A DNA stretch of 64,000 nucleotides, taken from positions 186,001 to 250,000 of the forward strand of contig NZ_JAPJDL010000004.1 in the NCBI RefSeq assembly GCF_026242055.1, given 5' to 3'. This document shows, piece after piece, positions 49,819 through 58,522 of the stretch. The DNA is from Lentzea sp. NEAU-D7 (GTDB lineage Bacteria; Actinomycetota; Actinomycetes; Mycobacteriales; Pseudonocardiaceae). The notes beneath the pieces are model-generated. The model saw only the letters and a program-made list of their open reading frames with translations. It was not told the DNA's origin and made no database searches. Every line of letters starts with the position of its first letter. The first letter of the stretch is position 1. The translations under genes and the position numbers were made by a program.

Positions 49819-52782
49819 ATGGCACCCCGCAACACAGGCGCGCTCGCGGCCGAGCTCACCCGGCGGCTCCGCGGTGAGGTGAGGTTCGATCCCGGCAGCC
49901 GGGCGTTGTACGCGACCGACGCGTCCAACTACCGCCAGCCGCCCATCGGTGTGGTGCTTCCACGCGATGTGGACGACGCGGTGGCCACCATCGAGATCTG
50001 CCGTGATCACGACGCACCTGTGTTGTCGCGCGGTGCCGGCACCAGCCTGGCGGGTGCATGCTGCAACGACGCCGTGGTGCTGGATTGGTCGAAGTACTGC
50101 GACCGTGTCGAGTCGGTGGACGTGGAAAAGCGACGCGTGGTGTGCCAGCCGGGGGTTGTGCTCGACCACCTGAACCGGATCACGCGCCGCGACGGTCTCG
50201 TCTTCGGACCGAAGCCGTCCACACACGGTCAGTGCACGATCGGGGGGATGATCGGCAACAACTCCTGCGGCTCCACGGCGCAGTGGGCGGGCACGACCGC
50301 CGACAACGTCCGCGCGTTGGAGATCCTGACCTACGACGGAACCCGGATGTGGGTCGGCCGCACCGACGAGGTCGGCTACGCGGCCCGGCTGGCGGCGGGA
50401 GGGAGGCAGGCGGAGATCTACCGCGGTGTTCGCGCGCTCCGGGACCGGTATGCCGACGCTATCCGGACCGGGTTCCCCGACATTCCACGTCTGGTGTCGG
50501 GCTTCAATCTCGACGCACTGTTGCCGGAGAGCGGATTCGACCTCGCGAAGGCCCTGGTGGGTACGGAGTCCACATGCGTGACGGTGTTGCGCGCGCAGCT
50601 GGATCTCGTGCCCGAGCCCGCCGAGGCGGTGATGGTGCTGTTGTCGTATCCAAGCATCGCCGAAGCGGGCGACGCGGTGCCCCAGATCAACGGGCACGCA
50701 CCAATGGTGCTGGAGGGTGTCGACGAGAAGCTGGTCGGTTTCATGCGCCGCAAGCACCTGCATCCGGAGGCGGTGCGGCTGCTGCCCCGCGACGGCAGAG
50801 CCTGGTTGATCATCGAGTTCGGCGGCGACACGCGCGACGAGGCGCGTGCGGCCGCGGGCAAGCTCGTCGACGACCTGACAGGCAACGGCTCGAGGTGGCC
50901 CAAGGCGGAGATCTTCGACGACGACGAGCACCGCGAGCAGATCTGGCAGGTGAGGGAGTCGGGCCTGGGCGCGACGGCACGAGTGCCCGGCATGCCCGAC
51001 GCCTGGCCTGGCTGGGAGGACTCCGCCGTGCCGCCCGACCGGCTCGGTGACTACCTGCGGGACCTGACCACACTGCAGGAGGACTTCGGCTACGAGCAAT
51101 CGAGCCTCTACGGCCATTTCGGGCACGGCTGCGTACACAGCCGGATGCCGTTCGAACTCACCACCGCGGACGGCATCCAGTCTTTTCGCGCGTTCGTGGA
51201 ACGCGCCGCGGACCTGGTCGTGTCCTACGGCGGCTCGCTGTCCGGCGAGCACGGCGACGGGCAGGCACGGGGAGAGTTGCTGCCGAGGATGTTCGGGGAG
51301 GAGCTGACTCGCGCTTTCCGAGAGTTCAAAGCGATCTTCGACCCGCGCAACCGGATGAACCCCGGCAAGGTCGTCGACGCGCGTCCGCTCGACGAGAACC
51401 TCCGCCTCGGGGCGGACTACGAACCGGCCGAACCGAGCACCGAGTTCACGTTCCCGCACGACGAAGGCAGCCTCGCGCACGCGACGCTGCGGTGCGTCGG
51501 CGTGGGCAAGTGCCGTCAGTCAGAAGGCGGCGTGATGTGCCCGAGCTACATGGTCACCAAGGAGGAGAAGCACTCGACCCGCGGCCGCGCACGGCTGCTC
51601 AACGAAATGATGTCCGGCCGCACCATCACCGACGGATGGCGCAGCGAGGACGTGCACGACGCGCTCGACCTGTGCCTGGCGTGCAAGGGGTGCAAGACCG
51701 ACTGCCCGGTGAACGTCGACATGGCCACCTACAAGGCAGAGTTCCTGTCCCACCACTTCGAGGGCAGGCTCCGGCCCCTGGAGCACTACAGTCTCGGCTG
51801 GCTGCCGCTGTGGGCACGGCTGGCCGCACTCGCTCCGGGCCTTGTGAACGGAATCGCGCATGCGCCGGTCACAGGCCCGATCGTCAAGCGCCTCGGCGGC
51901 GTCGATCCCTGGCGGGACCTGCCCAGATTCGCCTCCCTGCGGTTCACGGACTGGTACCGGCACCGGGGACCACGTGGTTCCGGGGAGCGCGGAACGGTGC
52001 TGCTGTGGCTGGACACCTTCACGAACAGCTTCCAGCCGGAAATCGCGGTGGACGCGCTCACCGTGCTGGAAGCGGCGGGATTCCGGGTGAAGATCCCCAC
52101 GGGGACGCTCTGCTGCGGCTTGACCTGGATCTCCACCGGGCAGCTGGGAATCGCGCGCAGGGTGTTGCGCCGGACGGTGACGACGCTGGCACCGCAACTG
52201 CGAGCGAGGGTTCCCCTGGTTCTGCTGGAACCCAGCTGCGCGTCCGTGTTCCGGGCCGACGCCCGTGAATTGCTCGGCTACGACCTCGACGTCGAACGGC
52301 TGCGCAAGCAGAGCCACACGCTCGCAGAGCTGCTCACGGACCGGGCGCCCAGGTTCGCACCGGAAGTGCGGTCGGACGAACCGGTCTCCGCCAAGGTTCA
52401 GGTGCACTGTCACCAGCACGCGGTACTGGGATACGACGCGGAACGCGACCTGCTCGACCGAGCGGGCGTGGACGCCGAGTTGCTCGACTCGGGATGCTGC
52501 GGTCTGGCCGGCGACTTCGGCATGACGGCGGAGCACCGCGACGTGTCGATGGCCTGTGCCGAGCGCGTGCTGCTACCCGCAGTCCGCCAGGCCGACACCT
52601 CAAGCCTCGTGATCGCCGACGGTTTCTCCTGCCGCACTCAGATACGCCAGGGGCACACAGGCCGCGTGGCGGTGCATTCGGCTCAGGTGCTGGCGTCCGC
52701 CGTGCGGGGTGTCCGGCTGACGGAGAAACCGGAACAGGTCCTCAGGCTTCGATCCCACCAAGACCGGACGGAGACGCGATGA
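49819..52782 (+). CDS. D-lactate dehydrogenase-type FAD oxidase fused to Fe-S/CCG subunit
   Basis: The 987-residue protein combines GlcD-like and GlcF/GlpC-like parts. Residues 1-230 hold the FAD (PCMH) domain with VLSRGAGTSLAGACCNDAVV and GGMIGNNSCGSTAQWAGTTA. Up to about 540 is the FAD-linked C-terminal domain with FGHGCVHSRMPF and GEHGDGQARGELLPRMFG. Then come two 4Fe-4S motifs (CVGVGKCRQSEGGVMCPSY, CLACKGCKTDCPVNVD) and two CCG domains (TLCCGLTWIS, LLDSGCCGLAGDFGM). The expected role is a quinone-linked D-lactate (or other 2-hydroxyacid) dehydrogenase. AAGGAG lies eight bases before ATG 49819. It overlaps the site-2 protease (ATGA). Confidence 0.92.
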   Translation: MAPRNTGALAAELTRRLRGEVRFDPGSRALYATDASNYRQPPIGVVLPRDVDDAVATIEICRDHDAPVLSRGAGTSLAGACCNDAVVLDWSKYCDRVESVDVEKRRVVCQPGVVLDHLNRITRRDGLVFGPKPSTHGQCTIGGMIGNNSCGSTAQWAGTTADNVRALEILTYDGTRMWVGRTDEVGYAARLAAGGRQAEIYRGVRALRDRYADAIRTGFPDIPRLVSGFNLDALLPESGFDLAKALVGTESTCVTVLRAQLDLVPEPAEAVMVLLSYPSIAEAGDAVPQINGHAPMVLEGVDEKLVGFMRRKHLHPEAVRLLPRDGRAWLIIEFGGDTRDEARAAAGKLVDDLTGNGSRWPKAEIFDDDEHREQIWQVRESGLGATARVPGMPDAWPGWEDSAVPPDRLGDYLRDLTTLQEDFGYEQSSLYGHFGHGCVHSRMPFELTTADGIQSFRAFVERAADLVVSYGGSLSGEHGDGQARGELLPRMFGEELTRAFREFKAIFDPRNRMNPGKVVDARPLDENLRLGADYEPAEPSTEFTFPHDEGSLAHATLRCVGVGKCRQSEGGVMCPSYMVTKEEKHSTRGRARLLNEMMSGRTITDGWRSEDVHDALDLCLACKGCKTDCPVNVDMATYKAEFLSHHFEGRLRPLEHYSLGWLPLWARLAALAPGLVNGIAHAPVTGPIVKRLGGVDPWRDLPRFASLRFTDWYRHRGPRGSGERGTVLLWLDTFTNSFQPEIAVDALTVLEAAGFRVKIPTGTLCCGLTWISTGQLGIARRVLRRTVTTLAPQLRARVPLVLLEPSCASVFRADARELLGYDLDVERLRKQSHTLAELLTDRAPRFAPEVRSDEPVSAKVQVHCHQHAVLGYDAERDLLDRAGVDAELLDSGCCGLAGDFGMTAEHRDVSMACAERVLLPAVRQADTSSLVIADGFSCRTQIRQGHTGRVAVHSAQVLASAVRGVRLTEKPEQVLRLRSHQDRTETR

Positions 52783-53909
52783 AGGCAACAATCCAAATCG
52801 GACGGTTCTGGAGTGTCTGCGTCGGACTGCACTGGAGCGTGCTGGTCATCGTGGCGCTGCTGATGTCCGGCATCGGGTTCGGTCAGCTTCCGGTCGTCGC
52901 CGCCGGGCACGCCTGGTGGGTCTACCTGGTCGCGGGATTCGTGACGGCCGTGTTCTTCCTTGTGTCGTTGCTGGCTCACGAGCTCGCGCATGCCCTTGTG
53001 GCGCGCAGAACGGGTCAGGAGGTCGAGGGCATCACGCTCTGGATGCTGGGCGGCCTGGCGTCGCTGAAAGGTCAGGCACGCACACCGGGCGCCGAGTTCC
53101 GGGTCGCGGCGGTCGGGCCCGCTACAAGCCTGCTGGTGGCACTCGTGTCCGGCGCTGCTCTGCTGCTGGCGGGCACGCTGGACGCCGATCCGCTCGTGCT
53201 CGGAGTCCTTGTCTACCTGGCGTTCATCAACGTGGTGCTGGCCGCGTTCAACCTCGTGCCCGCAGCGCCGTTGGACGGTGGCCGGATCCTGCGATCGGCG
53301 CTGTGGGCGTGGTGGGACGACCCGCACCGGGCGACCGTGTGGAGCACCAAAATCGGCCGCGGGTTCGGCTTCGTGCTGATCGCGCTCGGTGTGTGGTCGC
53401 TGTTCACCGGGTTCGCCGGTGGCCTGTGGTGGTCCCTGATCGGTCTGTTCATCGTGACGATGGCGAGCGCGGAGGAGCGCCAGTCCACGCTCGGCAGGAT
53501 GCTCGAAGGCCTGAGGGTGCGGGACGTCATGACCCCGGAGCCGGAAACCGTGGACGGCGGACTGAGCGTGAGCTCGTTCCTGCAGGACGTGGCGCTCGCC
53601 CGCCGACACTCCGCCTTTCCGCTGGTCGACGAAGACGGGGCGCTCCAGGGCATGGTCACGCTGGGCAGGCTCAAGCGGGTCGCGCCCGGCCAGCGCGGTT
53701 CTGTCGCGCTGCGCGAGGTCGCCTGCGAGCCGAAGGACATTCCACTGGTACAGCCCGACGACCCGCTGGCGGACCTGCTGACCCGGATGAACGGATGTAC
53801 TGACGGCCGGGCCCTGGTGTTCGAGGAGGAACGGCTAGTCGGCATCGTCTCGCCCACCGACATCAGCCGCGCGGTCTCCCTCCAGGGGCTGAACACCGGC
53901 CGTGCCTGA
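52779..53909 (+). CDS. site-2 protease family M50 protein with CBS pair
   Basis: The 376-residue membrane protein has the zinc motif LLAHELAHALVARRTG near residue 69 and the second motif VPAAPLDGGRILRSALW (Asp ligand), defining an intramembrane metalloprotease of the M50 SpoIVFB-like branch. After about residue 245 two CBS domains follow (VRDVMTPEPETVDGGLSVSS and CEPKDIPLVQPDDPLADLL), which may bind adenine nucleotides and gate activity. It probably cleaves a membrane-bound substrate such as an anti-sigma factor, but none is nearby. ATG 52779 overlaps the preceding stop, with GGAG upstream. Confidence 0.9.
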   Translation: MKATIQIGRFWSVCVGLHWSVLVIVALLMSGIGFGQLPVVAAGHAWWVYLVAGFVTAVFFLVSLLAHELAHALVARRTGQEVEGITLWMLGGLASLKGQARTPGAEFRVAAVGPATSLLVALVSGAALLLAGTLDADPLVLGVLVYLAFINVVLAAFNLVPAAPLDGGRILRSALWAWWDDPHRATVWSTKIGRGFGFVLIALGVWSLFTGFAGGLWWSLIGLFIVTMASAEERQSTLGRMLEGLRVRDVMTPEPETVDGGLSVSSFLQDVALARRHSAFPLVDEDGALQGMVTLGRLKRVAPGQRGSVALREVACEPKDIPLVQPDDPLADLLTRMNGCTDGRALVFEEERLVGIVSPTDISRAVSLQGLNTGRA

Positions 53910-53913
53910 GCTC

Positions 53914-54408
53914 TCAGGCGGCGGGTGCGCGCTTGTGCCCGCGCAGCGAACTGGACGCGTCGAGCCCGGCGTCGGGGTCGACGCCCACACCGAGGCGCTC
54001 GACCAATTCGCCGCCCAGCCAGCCGCCGACCGACGCGAGCACGAGACCGCCCAGCGCGAACGAGATGCTGAGCACGGTGGGCCGCCACGTGACCTGGTCC
54101 AGTCGCAGCAGCCAGCTCACGGCGAAGAGCGCGAGCGCCAGGCCGTTGACGAGCCCGTGGATGAGCCCCACCCGCTTGGCCCGGGTCTTTCCCGGAATCG
54201 CGAACCAGTCGACCCAGCCGAACATGGCGGCGAGCACACCACCCAGTACACCCGCGGCCGTCGTGTACGCGCTGGCGACGGCGAAGTTCGTCGTGGTGGT
54301 CGCGAAGTACAACCCGTCGAAGCAGACCGCCGTGAACAGCAGTCCCAGAGGAAACACGATCAGCATCGGATGGATCGCGTGTCCCATCATTCGTGCGCGG
54401 CTTCGCAT
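53914..54408 (-). CDS. DUF2231 membrane protein
   Basis: The 164-residue protein opens MRSRARMMGHAIHPMLIVFP; the GHAIHPMLI motif with four helices and FDGLYFAT is characteristic of DUF2231. Four helices span about 18-36, 45-68, 85-103 and 112-130, then a hydrophilic tail. The family is of unknown function and often carries haem-like His pairs; the two His of GHAIHP are candidates only. GGAGG lies six bases before ATG 54408. It ends five bases from the convergent protease gene. Confidence 0.88.
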   Translation of the reverse strand: MRSRARMMGHAIHPMLIVFPLGLLFTAVCFDGLYFATTTTNFAVASAYTTAAGVLGGVLAAMFGWVDWFAIPGKTRAKRVGLIHGLVNGLALALFAVSWLLRLDQVTWRPTVLSISFALGGLVLASVGGWLGGELVERLGVGVDPDAGLDASSSLRGHKRAPAA

Positions 54409-54555
54409 GGCATTCCTCCTCGATGTCTCGGTTCCCACCGCGTACCCAGCCACCTGTCGCAGGAAGCGCGATTCCGCGTGAGGACCGCGTTTTTAGCGGT
54501 ATCGCAAGGGAATTCCTGCCACAGGGACCATTCACCTTCACCACGGAGGCAACCC

Positions 54556-55575
54556 GTGAGAAACGATCAGGTCAGGCAGATCACTGTCGCGCTCATCGCC
54601 GTCGTCGCGGCGGTCGCCCTCTTGCTGGCCCTGGTGGCCTGTTCACCGCGAGAAACCGGCACCGGCGCCCCGGTGCAGCAGAGAGGCTCCTCGTACGCGG
54701 ATCTGGTCGAGCGGGTGTCACCGAACGTGGTCACCGTGCGCACGGATGCGGGCGTGGGAAGTGGTGTGGTCTTCCGCTCGGACATCGTGCTGACCAACGA
54801 GCATGTGGTCGGCGGGCGGGATCAGGTGAGCGTCGAGTACGCGGACGGTGGACGTTCTGGCGGCACAGTGCTCGCCACCGACCCCATCACCGACCTCGCG
54901 GTGGTCCGGACCGAGCGCAAGGACTTGCCGGTCGCCGAGTTCCGCAAGGAGCTGCCGCGTCCCGGTGATTCGGTGCTGGCGATCGGAAGCCCGCTCGGGT
55001 TCGAGAACTCCGTCACGGCGGGCATCGTGTCCGGGCTGCACCGGGAGATTCCCGGTTCGGCGGCGCAGACGAGGTCGTTGGTGGATCTCATCCAAACCGA
55101 TGCCCCGATCTCACCCGGCAACTCCGGTGGCGCTTTGCTGGACACCAGCGGAAAGGTAATAGGCATCAACGAGGCTTACATCCCACCCGCGGCCGGCGCG
55201 GTGTCACTCGGGTTCGCCATCCCGTCGGCGACCGCGGTCGACATCGCGGAGCAACTCATCGAGGGCGGCACAGCGGAACATCCGTATCTCGGTATCAGTG
55301 CGGGTCGTCTGACCGACGAGATCCGGGAGCGGTTCGGCGTGCGGGCCGACTCCGGGGTCGTCGTGCTTGGCGTCGACGAGAACGGTCCGGCCGCGGACGC
55401 CGGCATTCGGCCCGGTGACGTGATCGTGCGGCTGCACGATATAGAGGTGAGCACTGTGGAATCGTTGCTGGGCGCCCTGCGAGCGACCGACCCCGGACAG
55501 CAGGTAGCGGCGATGATCGTGCGCAACGGCGACAAGCAGGAGCTAAGGGTGAAGATCGCTGCACGTAGTCGTTGA
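54556..55575 (+). CDS. HtrA/DegP-like S1C serine protease lipoprotein
   Basis: The 339-residue product has a signal with a LVAC lipobox (Cys about 31), so it is membrane-anchored outside the cell. The trypsin-like domain has the triad His in VLTNEHVVGG, Asp in DPITDLAVVR and Ser in PISPGNSGGALLDTSG. A PDZ domain follows (about 250-335: GVVVLGVDENGPAADAGIRP, GDVIVRL). It is a quality-control protease for envelope stress. GGAGG lies six bases before GTG 54556. Single gene, divergent from DUF2231. Confidence 0.93.
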   Translation: MRNDQVRQITVALIAVVAAVALLLALVACSPRETGTGAPVQQRGSSYADLVERVSPNVVTVRTDAGVGSGVVFRSDIVLTNEHVVGGRDQVSVEYADGGRSGGTVLATDPITDLAVVRTERKDLPVAEFRKELPRPGDSVLAIGSPLGFENSVTAGIVSGLHREIPGSAAQTRSLVDLIQTDAPISPGNSGGALLDTSGKVIGINEAYIPPAAGAVSLGFAIPSATAVDIAEQLIEGGTAEHPYLGISAGRLTDEIRERFGVRADSGVVVLGVDENGPAADAGIRPGDVIVRLHDIEVSTVESLLGALRATDPGQQVAAMIVRNGDKQELRVKIAARSR

Positions 55576-56037
55576 TGGCGTGGCTCGCGCTGGTATCGGC
55601 GTCACGGACCCGTGCAGGGGGAGGCCCTGGCCGACCAGTGCAACCGAACGCGGGGGTCCAACATGGCGCGTGCACCGACCGGCGCAACCGGGCTGGTCAC
55701 CAGCTGACGCGCGCATACGCGCGTTCCAACGCGTAGGAAGCTGTGTAGTAGGCGGCCGCGGTGTAGAGGTGGTCGACACCGCCCTGCGCCGCGAGGCGCA
55801 AAGTGACGCTCTTGCGGGGAAGTTGTCTCCCTCTGTCCACATCCTTCGTCGTTTCCAGCCACGCTGCCGACTGGTTGCGGCGCCATGCGTCTGGCCCCGC
55901 GTCGTGAGGCGAGCGTGACGCCGCCGAGACGTGGAGGTGTTGTCCGCGCACCGCGATAACCAACAGGACACGAACTGTGTCCCAGAGCCGGGAGCGGATA
56001 CCCGAACGGCGTGGCCTCAACAGAGAGGAGGACGACG
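55576..56037. other. non-coding gap with inverted repeat
   Basis: It holds no supported gene. GGACAC-GAACT-GTGTCC at 55966-55982 is a perfect 6-bp inverted repeat 56 bases before the first SPW gene and could be an operator or leader hairpin. A minus-strand frame ending YYTASYALERAYARVSW lacks a credible start. Confidence 0.45.
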
Positions 56038-56484
56038 GTGGTCTTCCGTTCACAACGGCACGAGCCCGGATACATCGAGTGGCACGAGACCGAGAAGCGT
56101 TGGCGGCCACCTGTGGCCGCGAGCGTGGCGAGCGCGGTGAACTTCCTGGCCGGAGTCTGGCTCGTCCTGGCACCGTTCGTGCTCGGCTTCGGGACAACGG
56201 GCGGCGCCGTGCAGGGGTACTGGAACGAGATCGTCCTCGGCGTCGTCGTGGCGTTGCTCGCACTGGTGCGGGTGTTCGCGCCGAAAGAGGTGCCGTGGTT
56301 CAGCGTTGTCAACGGCGTGCTCGGACTGTGGCTGATCGTGTCGCCGTTCGTACTGGGCTACGAGGGGCCAGATGCCCCTTCGGCCATCGCGGTCGACATC
56401 TCCGCGGGCGCGATCATCGCGGTCATGGCCTCGGTGAGCGCCACGACCACCTACCGCCTCCGCGCCCGATCTGGACAGGAGTGA
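56038..56484 (+). CDS. SPW-repeat membrane protein 1
   Basis: The 148-residue protein has four helices arranged as two SPW repeats: helix 1 AVNFLAGVWLVLAPFVLGFG, WNEIVLGVVVALLALVRVF, the signature VPWFSVVNGVLGLWLIVSPF and a last helix IIAVMASVSATTTY. SPW proteins (named for a Ser-Pro-Trp motif, here VPW) are membrane proteins of unknown function. GTG 56038 follows GGAGG by six bases. First of five related genes in this part of the window, five bases ahead of copy 2. Confidence 0.9.
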   Translation: MVFRSQRHEPGYIEWHETEKRWRPPVAASVASAVNFLAGVWLVLAPFVLGFGTTGGAVQGYWNEIVLGVVVALLALVRVFAPKEVPWFSVVNGVLGLWLIVSPFVLGYEGPDAPSAIAVDISAGAIIAVMASVSATTTYRLRARSGQE

Positions 56485-56489
56485 GGATC

Positions 56490-57038
56490 ATGGTTTTCGG
56501 ATCATCAGGCAGGACTCGGGGTGACGAGCGGACATCCGCTCGCGGGGAGACCGCCGAGGTCACGCCTGGGCAGCTGCGGCCCTACGGGTACGCACCGCTG
56601 GTCTATCCGTACGGGGCACCGCTGGCCCTCGACACCCGCGAACCCGTCGGCGCCGCCACTGCCAGCGGTGTCACGTTCCTGGCGGGGCTGTGGCTGGTAT
56701 TGGCGCCGTTCGCGTTGGGCTACGACACCGCCCCACAGGCTCGCTGGAACGACATGGTCATCGGCGGGGTCATCGCGGTGCTCGCGATCGTGCGCGCCTT
56801 CGCGCCGATGCGGGTGGCATGGTTCAGCATCGTCAACGTCGCACTGGGCATCTGGCTCGTGGTCGCGCCTCTCACACTCGGCTACAGCCGTCCGGAAGCA
56901 ACTCCTGAAGCCGTCATCAACGATCTCGTCGTCGGTGCGGTCGTGATCGCGATGGCTTCGTTGAGCGCTGCGAGCACCTACCGCCGCCGTGAAGAGGAGG
57001 CCGACGAGCGCGAGGAGGAACCGGACGAGCAACGCTGA
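56490..57038 (+). CDS. SPW-repeat membrane protein 2
   Basis: The 182-residue product has a 55-residue cytoplasmic N-terminus with a Pro/Tyr-rich stretch (PYGYAPLVYPYGAPL), then the four SPW helices: VTFLAGLWLVLAPFALGYD, WNDMVIGGVIAVLAIVRAF, VAWFSIVNVALGIWLVVAPL (Ala in place of the SPW-repeat Pro) and VVGAVVIAMASLSAASTY. The C-terminus is strongly charged (RRREEEADEREEEPDEQR). GAGG lies before ATG 56490. It directly follows copy 1, in one operon. Confidence 0.88.
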   Translation: MVFGSSGRTRGDERTSARGETAEVTPGQLRPYGYAPLVYPYGAPLALDTREPVGAATASGVTFLAGLWLVLAPFALGYDTAPQARWNDMVIGGVIAVLAIVRAFAPMRVAWFSIVNVALGIWLVVAPLTLGYSRPEATPEAVINDLVVGAVVIAMASLSAASTYRRREEEADEREEEPDEQR

Positions 57039-57105
57039 CCGTCGGCCGCACTCTCCGGTGCGGTATCCGGCTGGAGAACCGACCTCGTTGGCCCGGAGCG
57101 CGATG

Positions 57106-57381
57106 ATGCTGAACCACGATGACCGCCGCCGTCTCAAAGAGATCGAACGTCAACTCGAGCGCGAGGATCCCCTTCTGGTGGAAGGAATGCGACAAGCCTG
57201 GCCGTGCACCCGGAAGTGGCCGTTCGTCGTATTGATCATCACCGGCGTACTGCTGACCGTGCTGGGCACTGCGGTGCTCAGCGTGTACCTGGTCGTCGTC
57301 GGCCTGGCCTGTACAGGCGGCGGATTCGTCGTCGTGATGCGCAAACGCCGTTCGGACGACGACTCGTGCTGGCCGGAGTAG
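57106..57381 (+). CDS. DUF3040 family membrane protein
   Basis: The 91-residue product starts MLNHDDRRRLKEIERQLERE, the acidic/basic amphipathic helix of DUF3040, followed by two helices (about 40-60 and 63-80) and a charged end. GGAG lies seven bases before ATG 57106; ATG 57103 is alternative. It lies between SPW copies 2 and 3 on the same strand, 67 bases after the former. Paralogue of the gene at 9795. Confidence 0.82.
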   Translation: MLNHDDRRRLKEIERQLEREDPLLVEGMRQAWPCTRKWPFVVLIITGVLLTVLGTAVLSVYLVVVGLACTGGGFVVVMRKRRSDDDSCWPE

Positions 57382-57413
57382 AGGGAACAACATCAACGAA
57401 CAGGAGTGTCGTG

Positions 57414-57896
57414 ATGGTTCGACAACCACCGCTTGGCTCACGTGGCCAAGAGCAGACCACTGACCCGGAACACATGTATCCCTATGGTGCGGAGCCGGCG
57501 TACGGGGGACGAGTTCCGCTCGGAGCGAGTGCCGCGAGCGCGGTGACGTTCCTCGCCGGTATCTGGCTGGTGCTTGCGCCTTTCGTGCTGGAGTACGTGC
57601 CGGCCAGCTCCGGAATCGGCGCGTACTGGAACGACCTGGTGGTCGGCGTCGCGATCGCGACGCTCGCCATCGTGCGCACCGTGGCCCCGTCGAACGTGCC
57701 TTGGTTCAGCATTGTCAACGTCGCACTCGGAGCATGGCTGATCGTGGCACCGTTTGTACACGAGTACGAAGGTGCGAACAAAGGTGTCATGATCGGCAAC
57801 GACCTCGCGGTCGGCATGGTCGTGATCGTCATGGCGGCAGCGAGTGCCGTGTCAACCCACCGCCACCGCAGCCGCACCGAGCAGGCGTCGAACTGA
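57414..57896 (+). CDS. SPW-repeat membrane protein 3
   Basis: The 160-residue product has a 38-residue N-terminal extension with MYPYGAEPAYGG, then VTFLAGIWLVLAPFVLEYV, WNDLVVGVAIATLAIVRTV, VPWFSIVNVALGAWLIVAPF and VGMVVIVMAAASAVSTH. It has the same repeat geometry and spacing as the other SPW copies. AGGAG lies seven bases before ATG 57414. The tail is His/Arg-rich (HRHRSRTEQ). Confidence 0.9.
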   Translation: MVRQPPLGSRGQEQTTDPEHMYPYGAEPAYGGRVPLGASAASAVTFLAGIWLVLAPFVLEYVPASSGIGAYWNDLVVGVAIATLAIVRTVAPSNVPWFSIVNVALGAWLIVAPFVHEYEGANKGVMIGNDLAVGMVVIVMAAASAVSTHRHRSRTEQASN

Positions 57897-58036
57897 ACAA
57901 TCACGCTGTTCTTGGCGGGCCGCGACCCGCAGGGACCGCACGTCGTGACGATCCCCGCGTGCCGCGCTCGGCACGTCAGGTTCAACGACCTGGCCGCCCC
58001 CGTGCAGGTGCCTCGTGGCACGTACTCGGCCTGAAC

Positions 58037-58330
58037 TCAGGCCTTGACGCGCAGAGCGAACTGGATCTCGCCATCGCCAGCGCGGCGAGCGTCGAGCACG
58101 TGGTTGTCGAGGATTTCGGCTGCCTCAGGTTCTAGGAACACGTGGGATCCCAGTGCTCCGACAACGACCTGGTCACCGTCGAGCGGATGGGACGTCATCG
58201 TGAGCGCGAGATCGGCGCCTTGATCGTTCCGGTCGGCAACCGAGATCCTGATCCCAGCGCTGTCGGAGGTACCTGCTGAGGAGGCGAGAGTGTTGATGGC
58301 TTCGCCGGCATTGGCCGTGACGTCGAGCAT
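58037..58330 (-). CDS. A-type (HesB-like) fold protein without cysteine
   Basis: The 97-residue paralogue of 39776-40069 starts MLDVTANAGEAINTLASSAG and continues GIRISVADRN, LALTMTSHPLDGDQVVVGAL and GSHVFLEPEAAEILDNHVLD. It contains no cysteine, so it cannot hold a Cys-ligated Fe-S cluster in the usual way. AAGGAGG lies six bases before ATG 58330. A CAACCTTTGC box lies 54 bases upstream. Single gene, convergent with SPW 3. Confidence 0.8.
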   Translation of the reverse strand: MLDVTANAGEAINTLASSAGTSDSAGIRISVADRNDQGADLALTMTSHPLDGDQVVVGALGSHVFLEPEAAEILDNHVLDARRAGDGEIQFALRVKA

Positions 58331-58383
58331 GCTTCCTCCTTCGATTGTCCTTGCCCATCAACGTAACCGTGGCAGACGAACCT

Positions 58384-58393
58384 GCAAAGGTTG
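58384..58393 (-). promoter_or_regulatory. GCAAAGGTTG box before second A-type gene
   Basis: The motif reads CAACCTTTGC in the direction of transcription, 54 bases upstream of ATG 58330. It is inside an inverted repeat CCTGCA/TGCAGG (58381-58399). Confidence 0.45.
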
Positions 58394-58522
58394 TGCAGGC
58401 TGAATTTTGCGGGCGGAAGGATTTTGGCCTGAAACGGTGAGATCGATTCGTTACCGGTGTCACGGTGCAGTGAACCGGTGGCGTGCAGGTGTCGCGGACG
58501 CCCATGGCGGTACCCGACTCGC

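Noticed and set aside
49738-51480. A 580-codon minus-strand open frame opposite the D-lactate dehydrogenase gene
   Set aside because: Composition is Arg/Val/Gln-rich without domains; the plus strand has FAD and Fe-S motifs throughout.
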